Assembly (NCBI GenBank): GCA_009885205.1
Contig: VFLE01000105.1
Span: 1-21,276, forward strand
Direction of reading: 5' to 3'
From: Candidatus Shapirobacteria bacterium
GTDB taxonomy: Bacteria > Patescibacteriota > Microgenomatia > UBA12405
Length of the DNA: 21,276 nucleotides
Below, in pieces: positions 13,995-20,424 of this stretch. Position 1 is the first letter of the stretch; every line of letters begins with the position of its first letter. Under the pieces are notes generated by a model. That model searched no databases. It was not told the DNA's origin and saw only the letters and a list, made by a program, of their open reading frames with translations. Made by a program: the position numbers and the translations under genes.

Positions 13995-14019
13995 ATCCGC
14001 CATCCGGCGGATATTTTTT
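13995..14019 (+). terminator. Rho-independent terminator after rplA
   Basis: ATCCGCC-ATCC-GGCGGAT (7-base stem, 4-base loop) followed by ATTTTTT. It closes the secE-nusG-rplK-rplA transcript, just before the promoter of the Hsp70-like gene. Confidence 0.8.
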
Positions 14020-14020
14020 A

Positions 14021-14029
14021 TGATATAAT
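14021..14029 (+). promoter_or_regulatory. Extended -10 promoter of the Hsp70-like gene
   Basis: TGA followed by TATAAT (14024-14029), immediately downstream of the terminator. It lies 21 bases before ATG 14051, so this transcript would have a short leader, unlike most promoters here. The leader ends in CCCTCC and has no Shine-Dalgarno site. Confidence 0.6.
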
Positions 14030-14050
14030 AAAAATCTAATTTAACCCTCC

Positions 14051-15421
14051 ATGTCCAAAATCAAAAACAAATTCCATTGTGGAATTGATTTTGGAACTAC
14101 CAACTCTTCCCTCGCCATTTCTACCAACAGTCAGCCAATAGTTATCCCCATAGACAGGCAAAATCCCAACAACAAAGTTCTCAAATCTTTAATTTATTTA
14201 AACCCCAAACAAGAAATTGCTCTTGGCCACGATGCCATTAATCGTTATTTAGCCGATTTAAAAAACCTACCCTCTATCCCCCTTCGTGAAGAATATACCG
14301 GTCGTAAAATAAAAACTTTTGGACCATCAGGGTATGGTGGTGCTGGACCAGTTATTTTTGTCCCCGAAATCGTCGAGGTTGACGATAGCGGTCGTGGTCG
14401 TCTACTTCAATCACTAAAGTCAGTATTGACCAGCTCAACTTTTACCGGTACCAATATTTTTGGCAAATTTTATACGCTCGTTGACCTTTTAACTTTGTTA
14501 CTTAAAGAAATAAAAATCAGAGCCGAGTCGGAAATCGGTCACACACTTACTCACGCCGTCATCGGCCGACCAGTCAAATATGTCGGTACATCTGAAAATA
14601 AAATTGCCCTCGATCGGATGCAAACTATTGCCACCAACGCCGGTTTTAAACATGTCGAATTTGAATACGAACCCGTCGGTGCCGCTCTCGATTATGGTAT
14701 TTCTTCCACTTCTTCACAAAAAATTTTAGTCTACGATTTTGGCGGCGGAACTTTAGATATTTGTATTATGGAACTTCCCAGCAAACAAATATTATCTGTC
14801 GCCGGCCGTGGTTTGGGTGGTGATTTACTCGATTCCCATTTAGCTCTAGCCAAATTAGCCCAACACTTCGGTCTAAAATCAATTATCAATAGCAAAATGC
14901 CCTTCCCCAAATATCTCTTTTCTACTTTCTCCTCTTGGTACATGGCCACCCTTCAAAAAACTGTCAAAAACCATGACACCTTAGAAGAACTGGCTATAAA
15001 ATCAAATCAACCCGACCAAGTCCGCAATTTAATTGCCTTAATTTTTCATGATTATGGTTTCGAGTTTTTCCAAACATTAGATTTGTCAAAAATCGATTTA
15101 TCAACCAAAACTATCACTGATTTTCTGTTTAAACGACCATCACTTTATGTTAACGAAACAATTTCTAAAAAAGATTTCGAAACTGCCATTATTCCTGATC
15201 TACAAACATCACAAGAGTGCATCAACGATGCCTTAAATTTAGCCAATTTAAAACCAAATCAAATCGACAAAATTATATTAACCGGCGGTTCAAGCCAAGT
15301 ACCAATTTTTATAAATCAAATAAAAAATATTTTTGGTGACGATAAAATCATCACCTCCAACCACTTCACCTCCGTCGCCTCCGGCCTGGCTCTCCGAGCA
15401 GAACAATTATTTCAATCCTAA
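14051..15421 (+). CDS. Hsp70/YegD-like actin-fold ATPase
   Basis: 456 aa. It has the three nucleotide-binding motifs of the Hsp70/actin superfamily: phosphate 1 CGIDFGTTNSSLA (10-22), phosphate 2 VYDFGGGTLDICI (227-239) and the adenosine motif ILTGGSSQVP near residue 415. Hsp70-type EPVGAALDYG (207-216) is also present. The protein ends with the ATPase domain and lacks the beta-sandwich substrate-binding domain and lid of DnaK, as in YegD proteins. A helical insertion (about 275-340) separates the two halves. It could be a specialised chaperone-like switch, but clients are unknown. It stands alone between the ribosomal transcript and ddl, whose end it overlaps convergently by 15 bases. Family assignment is strong, cellular role is not. 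Confidence 0.9.
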   Translation: MSKIKNKFHCGIDFGTTNSSLAISTNSQPIVIPIDRQNPNNKVLKSLIYLNPKQEIALGHDAINRYLADLKNLPSIPLREEYTGRKIKTFGPSGYGGAGPVIFVPEIVEVDDSGRGRLLQSLKSVLTSSTFTGTNIFGKFYTLVDLLTLLLKEIKIRAESEIGHTLTHAVIGRPVKYVGTSENKIALDRMQTIATNAGFKHVEFEYEPVGAALDYGISSTSSQKILVYDFGGGTLDICIMELPSKQILSVAGRGLGGDLLDSHLALAKLAQHFGLKSIINSKMPFPKYLFSTFSSWYMATLQKTVKNHDTLEELAIKSNQPDQVRNLIALIFHDYGFEFFQTLDLSKIDLSTKTITDFLFKRPSLYVNETISKKDFETAIIPDLQTSQECINDALNLANLKPNQIDKIILTGGSSQVPIFINQIKNIFGDDKIITSNHFTSVASGLALRAEQLFQS

Positions 15422-16261
15422 CTCAATCATCTTATCTAACAATTCAGGATAACTAATCCCCGCTGCCTTGGCCTCTTTGGGTAATAACGAATTTGGTGTC
15501 ATCCCTGGTAAGGTATTTATTTCCAAAATATATGTCTGATTATCTTTTACTATAAAATCAACCCGGGCATACCCCCGACCCTTTATCGCCTTAAAAACTT
15601 TCATCGTTAAACTCTGAATTTGGTCTCTCAATTCACCATCAATTCCCGCTGGACAAATTTCCTCCGACATCCCAGTAGTATATTTTGCTTCATAGTCAAA
15701 AAATTCTTTTTTAGGGATAATTTCAATTACTGGTAAAACTAAATCACCCAAAATTCCACAAGAAAATTCTCGACCTTTTATATATTCTTCCACCATCACT
15801 TCTCCATATTTTTTTGCTTCCAAAATTGCCCCATCCAGATCCTTTTGGTCTTTAACTATTTTAACCCCCACGCTCGACCCCCCGTTAACTGGTTTAACCA
15901 CACATGGAGCCTTATTAGTCAATTTTGCCATTGGTAAACCCTCCGCCTCCATCAACTTCCGAAACATCATTTTATCCATCCCTATTGCGCTGGCCAGCAC
16001 CCCACATCCACTATATCTTATTTCATTCACCTCCAAAAAACCCTGGATAATACCATCTTCACCACCTTCACCGGACAAAACAATCAATGCAAAATCAGGT
16101 TTCCATTTTAGCATTTTGCTCAATTCACTCGGCACATCTACGGCCAAAATATCGTATTTATTTTTATCTAAATTTTGTAAAACTGTTTTACCTGATGACA
16201 GTGACACCTCTCTCTCACTACTTTCCCCACCCATCACCACCATCACTTTTATTTTTGTCAT
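15407..16261 (-). CDS. ddl: D-alanine-D-alanine ligase
   Basis: 284 aa, slightly shorter than the usual 300-310. ATP-grasp enzyme joining two D-alanines for the peptidoglycan stem. Catalytic features are intact: GGESSEREVSLSSG (11-24, E16), GEDGIIQG (67-74), VVKPVNGGSSVGV (121-133, S130), VEEYIKGRE (157-165), the FDYEAKY lid segment (188-194), D235 and LEINTLPGMTP (246-256, E247, N249). This is the canonical Ddl of the cell, unlike the two ATP-grasp paralogs at 63-2134. It is divergent from alr over an 88-base region and overlaps the Hsp70-like gene at its end by 15 bases. ATG 16261 follows a near-consensus promoter by 5 bases. Secure. Confidence 0.96.
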   Translation of the reverse strand: MTKIKVMVVMGGESSEREVSLSSGKTVLQNLDKNKYDILAVDVPSELSKMLKWKPDFALIVLSGEGGEDGIIQGFLEVNEIRYSGCGVLASAIGMDKMMFRKLMEAEGLPMAKLTNKAPCVVKPVNGGSSVGVKIVKDQKDLDGAILEAKKYGEVMVEEYIKGREFSCGILGDLVLPVIEIIPKKEFFDYEAKYTTGMSEEICPAGIDGELRDQIQSLTMKVFKAIKGRGYARVDFIVKDNQTYILEINTLPGMTPNSLLPKEAKAAGISYPELLDKMIELGLK

Positions 16262-16266
16262 AACCG

Positions 16267-16295
16267 ATTTTATCTAACAACATTTACTTTGTCAA
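16267..16295 (-). promoter_or_regulatory. Leaderless promoter of ddl
   Basis: On the minus strand consensus TTGACA (16295-16290), a 17-base spacer, TAAAAT (16272-16267), then five bases and ATG 16261. It is one of the best promoters in the window and gives the clearest case for a leaderless mRNA. Confidence 0.75.
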
Positions 16296-16315
16296 CTCGA
16301 ATACTAGCTTTGTTC

Positions 16316-16344
16316 TTTACATTTTCAAACCAATATGTTATATT
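16316..16344 (+). promoter_or_regulatory. Promoter of alr-murF
   Basis: TTTACA (16316-16321), a 17-base spacer and an extended -10, TGT-TATATT (16336-16344). The ATG at 16350 begins 6 bases after the box ends. It is divergent from the ddl promoter. Confidence 0.65.
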
Positions 16345-16349
16345 AAGTG

Positions 16350-17462
16350 ATGTCCACATATAAAACATTAAACGAAATTACTATCAGTTCCTCAGCTATA
16401 GTTCACAATCACCAATATTTTCAGAAATTAAATCCCCAAACTCAAATCTGTCCGGTTGTCAAAGCCAATGCTTATGGTCACGGTCTCATTGAAATTGCCA
16501 AAATTATCAACAGGAGTATTAATACTCCATACATCATGGTTGACTCTCTTTACGAAGCTTATGAGTTGCAAAAACAAAAAATAAAAACTCCTATTATGAT
16601 CATGGGTTATACCGATCCTCAAAATTACTCTGTTTGGAAAAAGCTTCCTTTTACGTTTACTGTCTATGACACCGATTCTCTCCTCGCTTTAAATCAGCAC
16701 CAAAAAGGCGCCAAAATTCATATCAAACTTGATACCGGCATGTGTCGCTTAGGTATTCAAAAAGAAAATATTGCCCAGTTTATCAAAACTTTAAAAACAT
16801 GTAAAAATCTAAAAATCGAGGGCATTTTTTCCCATTTATCCCAAGCCGATGACCCTAAAAAAATCACTTTTACTAAAAATCAGATCAAATTATTTAAAGA
16901 AATGGTCACCATTTTTGAAAAAGCCGGTTTTACATTTAAATACAAACACATTTCCGCCACTGCTGGTGCCACTATTATCCATGACCCTTATTTTAATTTA
17001 ATCCGCCTTGGTTTAGGATTTTATGGATACTCCCCTTTTGGCCCCCACACCAACGAAGGTCGCCAACATCGTCTCCACTTACAACCAGCCCTTAACTTTA
17101 CTTCCAAAATTGCTCTAATAAAAAATATCCACCCGGGCAATCAAGTCAGTTATGGTGGTACCTACATCGCTAAACAAGACGAAACTATTGCCATTCTCAC
17201 TGCCGGTTATGGTGAAGGTATCCCTCGCGATTTAAGCAACAAAACCTCTTTTATTTTAAAAAATATTCAATGCCCTGTTATCGGCAATATTTGTATGAAC
17301 ATGACCATTATCAAAATTCCCCGAACAGTCCATGCTAAAATTGGCGATACTGTCACTATTATTGACCCTTACTCAATTTATAAATTCTCAAATATACTAA
17401 ACACCATTCCTTATACAATTTTGACTGGGCTACATCCCTCTACCAAAAGAACAATTATATGA
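16350..17462 (+). CDS. alr: Alanine racemase
   Basis: 370 aa from ATG 16350 (a GTG directly before it would add one Met). PLP enzyme converting L- to D-alanine. The PLP lysine is K38 in CPVVKANAYGHG (34-45); DTGMCRLGI marks the barrel; VSYGGTY holds the catalytic tyrosine of the second domain; GYGEGIPR and GNICMNMT follow at the C-terminus. The last of these usually reads G-x-x-S-M-D-M-T, so an Asn replaces the Asp. The product feeds ddl (divergent, 88 bases away) and murF (downstream, ATGA overlap), making a complete D-Ala-D-Ala unit. The close ATG-TGA overlap with murF indicates translational coupling. Secure. Confidence 0.95.
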   Translation: MSTYKTLNEITISSSAIVHNHQYFQKLNPQTQICPVVKANAYGHGLIEIAKIINRSINTPYIMVDSLYEAYELQKQKIKTPIMIMGYTDPQNYSVWKKLPFTFTVYDTDSLLALNQHQKGAKIHIKLDTGMCRLGIQKENIAQFIKTLKTCKNLKIEGIFSHLSQADDPKKITFTKNQIKLFKEMVTIFEKAGFTFKYKHISATAGATIIHDPYFNLIRLGLGFYGYSPFGPHTNEGRQHRLHLQPALNFTSKIALIKNIHPGNQVSYGGTYIAKQDETIAILTAGYGEGIPRDLSNKTSFILKNIQCPVIGNICMNMTIIKIPRTVHAKIGDTVTIIDPYSIYKFSNILNTIPYTILTGLHPSTKRTII

Positions 17463-18031
17463 AAAAATATTTTTCCCTCTCAATTCTCTACTACCTCCGT
17501 TTTTTTGCCAAACTCCAACTCCTAAAAAATAAAAAAATGATTATAGTTGGCATCACCGGCTCGGCTGGCAAAAGCTCCACTGTTTCAGTTTGTGACGCAG
17601 CCTTAAGTCCAAAATTTAAAATAAAAACTAACAACGGCACCAATTCTGAATCAGGCATTCCTCTCTCAATTTTAAATATCAAAGTCAACGGTTATTCCCC
17701 TATAAACTGGCTAAAATATTGTCTTCTCGCCCCATATAAACTTCTAACCAACTGGCAAAAATACGATATTTATTTGTGTGAAATGGGCATTGACGGACCT
17801 GACAGTCCCAAGAATATGTCTTATTTATTATCTATAATCAAACCAAAAATTGGCATATTTCTCAATGTCAATTTAGTTCACGGCGAATTTTTTAAAGACA
17901 TAGACAGTATAGGTCTGGAAAAATCAAAACTAATTACCTCTCTCCCCTCCACTGGGTTTGCCCTAATCAACAACAATGACCCAATAGTCGCTAAAACTAC
18001 CCAAAATACGCTGGCAAAAAAATTTATTTAA
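17459..18031 (+). CDS. murF: MurF-like ligase, N-terminal part before a frame change
   Basis: 190 aa before an in-frame stop. MurF adds D-Ala-D-Ala to the UDP-MurNAc-tripeptide using ATP. The P-loop is GITGSAGKSST (about 32-42), followed by NNGTNSESGIP and EMGIDGPDSPKNMSYLL (about 107-123), and LNVNLVHGEFF. It starts with a hydrophobic/basic segment (FSLSILYYLRFFAKLQLL) and lacks the separate UMT-binding domain of about 80 residues found in E. coli MurF. The frame ends with LAKKFI and TAA; the rest of the enzyme continues in the -1 frame from an A7 run at 18016-18022 (the classical A-AAA-AAA slip heptamer, correctly phased). Either programmed slippage, a one-base deletion or a sequencing error explains it. 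Start ATG 17459 overlaps the alr stop. Confidence 0.85.
   Translation: MKKYFSLSILYYLRFFAKLQLLKNKKMIIVGITGSAGKSSTVSVCDAALSPKFKIKTNNGTNSESGIPLSILNIKVNGYSPINWLKYCLLAPYKLLTNWQKYDIYLCEMGIDGPDSPKNMSYLLSIIKPKIGIFLNVNLVHGEFFKDIDSIGLEKSKLITSLPSTGFALINNNDPIVAKTTQNTLAKKFI
18016..18022 (+). other. A7 slip site in murF
   Basis: Seven A residues phased gc-A-AAA-AAA in the murF frame, 6 bases before the in-frame TAA (18029-18031). A -1 shift gives LAKK-IYLKPV and continues the ligase. Confidence 0.7.
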
Positions 18032-18636
18032 AACCTGTTCATATCGATTTTGACAAATTTGCCCCACCTGCCAGTTTTGACATTTCCATCTCTAGCGCTA
18101 TCAATCTAGCTCAAATTTTTAATATTGATCAACATCAAGCCATAAAAAATATAAAACAAAATTTAACTTTACCTCCCAGTCGTTCTTCCCTACTTACAGG
18201 CATAAATAATTCAACCATTATTGACAGCTCCTACAATTCTTCCCCCCTAAGTTGTGGTGAAATGCTTACTGTTTTAAGCAAATATCCCTCACCTAAAATT
18301 GCCATTCTCGGTGATATGCGCGAGCTTGGCCTTTATTCCAAATCGGCTCACCAACAAATTTACCGTCTTGCCTTAAAATCATGCGACACTCTAATTTCTG
18401 TCGGACACGAAACTACAAAATATTTTGGCGACAAAGCCATAAAATTTTTAAATTATTCTGAAGCCTCAAAATATTTGCAACAAAATCTTCCAAATAAAGC
18501 AACTATTTTGATTAAAGGTTCCCAAAACACTATTTTTTTAGAAGAATTGGTCAAATCTATTCTCAAAAATCCAAATGATTCACAAAATCTCTGCCGTCAA
18601 TCTAAATACTGGACTAAAATAAAAAATAGTATATAA
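18022..18636 (+). CDS. murF: MurF-like ligase, C-terminal part in the -1 frame
   Basis: About 205 codons continuing MurF after the A7 run. The first ATG in this frame is at 18262, and no ATG, GTG or TTG start occurs in frame between 18022 and 18261, yet that stretch reads as good protein (KPVHIDFDKFAPPASFD, then AINLAQIFNI and LTLPPSRSSL). The MurF C-terminal hallmarks follow: TIIDSSYNSSPLS (normally D-S-Y-N-A-N-P), KIAILGDMRELG, the SVGH strand and ILIKGSQN. The independent start at 18262 would lose the DSYN motif, so it is not a stand-alone gene. One extra A in the run (genomic, or added by polymerase slippage), or a -1 ribosomal shift, restores a continuous enzyme of about 392 residues. 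Confidence 0.85.
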   Translation: MYLKPVHIDFDKFAPPASFDISISSAINLAQIFNIDQHQAIKNIKQNLTLPPSRSSLLTGINNSTIIDSSYNSSPLSCGEMLTVLSKYPSPKIAILGDMRELGLYSKSAHQQIYRLALKSCDTLISVGHETTKYFGDKAIKFLNYSEASKYLQQNLPNKATILIKGSQNTIFLEELVKSILKNPNDSQNLCRQSKYWTKIKNSI

Positions 18637-18685
18637 ATCATCCACCTATTGTAATGTCACTTGCTCTTTGCTAACATAACAGTTG

Positions 18686-18694
18686 TGTTATAAT
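18686..18694 (+). promoter_or_regulatory. Extended -10 promoter of the second toxin-antitoxin cassette
   Basis: TGT followed by TATAAT (18689-18694). It ends 6 bases before an ATG at 18701 that opens a 29-codon out-of-frame ORF, and 19 bases before the toxin ATG at 18714. No good -35 is seen. Confidence 0.55.
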
Positions 18695-18713
18695 AATTTT
18701 ATGATCAAAGCTA

Positions 18714-19028
18714 ATGGAAACCGAAGTTTCAGAAATAGAAAGGTATCTTGTCAAACTCAAGGATCCAAAAGCTATCAGAAAAATATATGATCGACTGTCT
18801 TTACTTCAAGAAATTGGGCTACAAAGCCTATTACAATCAAAAGATGTTATTAAGTTAAAAACTGAAAAAGATTTATATGAACTTAGAATTGATCATCGTA
18901 AAAAACATTACCGATTATTCTTTATTATAAAAAACCAATATTACATATTTGTTCATGCATACGATAAAAAAAGAGGTGAAGAAACACCTCAAAGAGAAAT
19001 TAATACAGCTTTAGTAAAAATTATATAA
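18714..19028 (+). CDS. RelE/HigB-family toxin (second cassette)
   Basis: 104 aa. It has the Gp49-like HigB pattern: SEIERYLVKLKDPKAIRKIYDRLSLLQEIG (two helices), VIKLKTEKDLYELRIDHRKKHYRLFFIIK (the beta core with the L-Y-E-L-R signature), then HAYDKKRGEETPQREINTAL, the usual C-terminal basic helix. Compared with the toxin at 5099 it lacks the first beta strand of about 8 residues, so the N-terminus may be clipped or the start mis-framed: an ATG at 18701 in another frame lies exactly where the promoter predicts a leaderless start. Likely mRNA interferase. The antitoxin follows by 12 bases. Its G content is as high as its C, unlike older genes nearby. Confidence 0.8.
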   Translation: METEVSEIERYLVKLKDPKAIRKIYDRLSLLQEIGLQSLLQSKDVIKLKTEKDLYELRIDHRKKHYRLFFIIKNQYYIFVHAYDKKRGEETPQREINTALVKII

Positions 19029-19040
19029 CAAACACACAAA

Positions 19041-19451
19041 ATGAACCTTCTAGAATTAAAAAATAAACTATTAAAGAATAAATCTGTAAAGAAAGTTTTT
19101 GAGGGGCATGACATAGCTTTAGAAATCAGTCTAAAAATTACTGAAGCCAGAATTAGAGCAGGCTTAACCCAGTCAGAGTTGGCCAAAAAGATAAAAACTA
19201 AACAATCAGGAATTGCTAGGGTTGAAAGCGGTAACAGACTACCCAGTCTAGGATTATTACTCAAGCTTGAAAAGGCACTAAATATAAATATAATTAACAC
19301 AAGTCATTCCGAAAACAGAATATCATCTACTGACATTTATAAAATAGATTTAGGTAATTATTTCAATAAACTATTAACGTCAAGTACAATAAATTATCAA
19401 TCATCTTCTACCCCTCAGTCGTCAAATTATTTAATTCAAAATTCAATATGA
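19041..19451 (+). CDS. XRE-family antitoxin with C-terminal tail
   Basis: 136 aa. Helix-turn-helix of the XRE type at about 33-85 (ARIRAGLTQSELAKKIKTKQSGIARVESG, then LPSLGLLLKLEKALNINI). The N-terminal LLKNKSVKKVFEGHD matches the segment of the antitoxin at 4809. Beyond the DNA-binding domain is a tail of about 48 residues (88-136), rich in Ser, Asn and Thr with a hydrophobic patch (IYKIDLGNYFNKLL), that the other antitoxin does not have. In tripartite toxin-antitoxin-chaperone systems the antitoxin carries such a tail to be recognised by a partner; here a third gene overlaps this one by 4 bases. The tail function is inference. It is likely to repress the cassette's promoter. Confidence 0.82.
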   Translation: MNLLELKNKLLKNKSVKKVFEGHDIALEISLKITEARIRAGLTQSELAKKIKTKQSGIARVESGNRLPSLGLLLKLEKALNINIINTSHSENRISSTDIYKIDLGNYFNKLLTSSTINYQSSSTPQSSNYLIQNSI

Positions 19452-19921
19452 TCCAAAATATATTTTCAGTTCTATGTGAAAGTTCGATAATTGACAAAGA
19501 TACAAACAACATCACCATAAACAATGTACTTGAACAAATAAAGATTGCTGTTTCGCTTGATGATAGACAATTATCACAAAAAGACTTCCCCATAAACACA
19601 CCTATAAAATATGAGTTTATAAGTTTATGGAAAAACAATAAACCTAATCCAAAACAAACTTTCGATATTGAATTGGTCGTCTTAGATCCAAACGATAAAA
19701 TTATCCAAACAATCCCACAAAAATTTAAATTTGAAATTGGAATCACTCGGCACCGATCTATTTTCAAAATATCTGGATTTGTAGCTACAATCAACGGCAC
19801 ATACACTTTCTTAATAAGAATTAAAACAGAGACAGAGAATATATTTCAAAAAGTTGCCAAAGTTCCTCTAGAAGTTGAAATTATTAAGTCAAAAATTAAT
19901 CAAAAAGAAAGCCTAAACTAA
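19448..19921 (+). CDS. Unknown third gene of the toxin-antitoxin cassette
   Basis: 157 aa, ATG overlapping the antitoxin stop by 4 bases (ATGA), so translation is coupled. The protein starts MIQNIFSVLCESSIIDKDTNNITINNVLEQI and continues as alternating beta strands (YEFISLWKN, FDIELVVLDPNDKIIQ, FKFEI, FKISGFVATINGTYTFLIRI, PLEVEII). This resembles the layout of small uncharacterised beta-sandwich proteins of the DUF6941 type ('cell-component, disease... ID-x(n)-L-S-I' start), but I am not sure of the match. Its size is near that of SecB (about 155 aa), which occupies this place in tripartite toxin-antitoxin-chaperone systems; sequence similarity to SecB is not evident. No membrane segment. Function unknown; coupling points to a role in the cassette. 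Confidence 0.75.
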   Translation: MIQNIFSVLCESSIIDKDTNNITINNVLEQIKIAVSLDDRQLSQKDFPINTPIKYEFISLWKNNKPNPKQTFDIELVVLDPNDKIIQTIPQKFKFEIGITRHRSIFKISGFVATINGTYTFLIRIKTETENIFQKVAKVPLEVEIIKSKINQKESLN

Positions 19922-19990
19922 CGATTTTCCTAACCTATTGCAATATCCTAGAAAATAACAATCATCATCACTATCCATTCTCCCCAAAAC

Positions 19991-20019
19991 TTGACTTTTA
20001 GAAGAGAGAGAGAGAATAA
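19991..20019 (+). promoter_or_regulatory. AG-rich upstream element of the 88-aa gene
   Basis: TTGACTTT followed by an AGAGAGAGAGAAT run; 22 of 29 bases match an element on the minus strand at 11469-11441, upstream of the 144-aa gene. TTGACT could be a -35, but no good -10 follows. The purine run ends 11 bases before the ATG and might aid ribosome binding. Confidence 0.35.
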
Positions 20020-20026
20020 CCTCAAT

Positions 20027-20293
20027 ATGTCTGAAACTAAAAACAATGTTCCAAAACCATTTTTACAAACCGGTCAGGATTCTACTGCCTTACCAATTGA
20101 ACAATGGGATAAAGTTAGTAATCAGCTTACACAATTAACTACCCCTACACTTGAGAAAAATTTTTATTTCACTCAAGACGCAGCAGGCACTAAATACAAG
20201 ATAAATTTTAGTACTGGTCATGATCAACAAGGCCAGACATTTGCCAATATAGTTAAAGTTACCGACCAAGAGATGGCAGATTGGCTAAAATAA
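20027..20293 (+). CDS. Unknown 88-aa protein
   Basis: 88 aa from ATG 20027, 7 bases after a purine-rich GAGAGAGAATAA stretch. A TTG at 19991 would only translate that stretch. No domain is recognised. The sequence is hydrophilic: a disordered N-terminus (MSETKNNVPKPFLQTGQDS), then a short helix (EQWDKVSNQLTQLT) and a beta-rich second half (KNFYFTQDAAGTKYKINFSTGHDQQGQTFANIVKV). It is downstream of the toxin-antitoxin cassette by about 105 bases and before the L10 leader; it has its own upstream region. It shares the low C-over-G bias of the cassette and may have arrived with it. No function is claimed. Confidence 0.65.
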   Translation: MSETKNNVPKPFLQTGQDSTALPIEQWDKVSNQLTQLTTPTLEKNFYFTQDAAGTKYKINFSTGHDQQGQTFANIVKVTDQEMADWLK

Positions 20294-20323
20294 ATTACTA
20301 CTACCATTTTCCCAATTTTCCTA

Positions 20324-20329
20324 TATAAT
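20324..20329 (+). promoter_or_regulatory. -10 box of the rplJL transcript
   Basis: TATAAT just upstream of the L10 leader, with a start predicted near 20336. The -35 region is AT/C-rich and not well matched. Confidence 0.6.
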
Positions 20330-20335
20330 TCCCCT

Positions 20336-20424
20336 TGTCCTACCGAAGACAGCCGGTTTTCTAGAAATAGAATATAATTCCTGCCGAGGCCCCAGCGCTC
20401 TACTTTGGTGGAGCCTTTTTTTAT
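20336..20424 (+). ncRNA. Ribosomal protein L10 leader with attenuator
   Basis: Leader matching the L10-binding motif: CCGAAGACAGCCGG (20343-20356), a hairpin TTCTA-GAAA-TAGAA (20359-20372), and CCTGCCGAGG (20380-20389). GCCGG and CCTGC form the conserved helix with one C-U mismatch (usually GCAGG/CCUGC). Binding of L10-(L7/L12) here represses rplJ and rplL. A GGC...GCC stem (20388-20415) follows with seven T (20416-20422), a typical leader terminator. It is followed by rplJ 10 bases later. Confidence 0.85.

Noticed and set aside
18262..18636. Stand-alone 124-aa gene from ATG 18262
   Set aside because: MurF motifs extend upstream in the same frame to the A7 run without any start codon, so this is the end of a frame-shifted murF.
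19408..19806. Open reading frame of 132 codons on the minus strand
   Set aside because: Antisense to the antitoxin end and the 157-aa gene, which are joined by an ATGA overlap and have coherent protein features.
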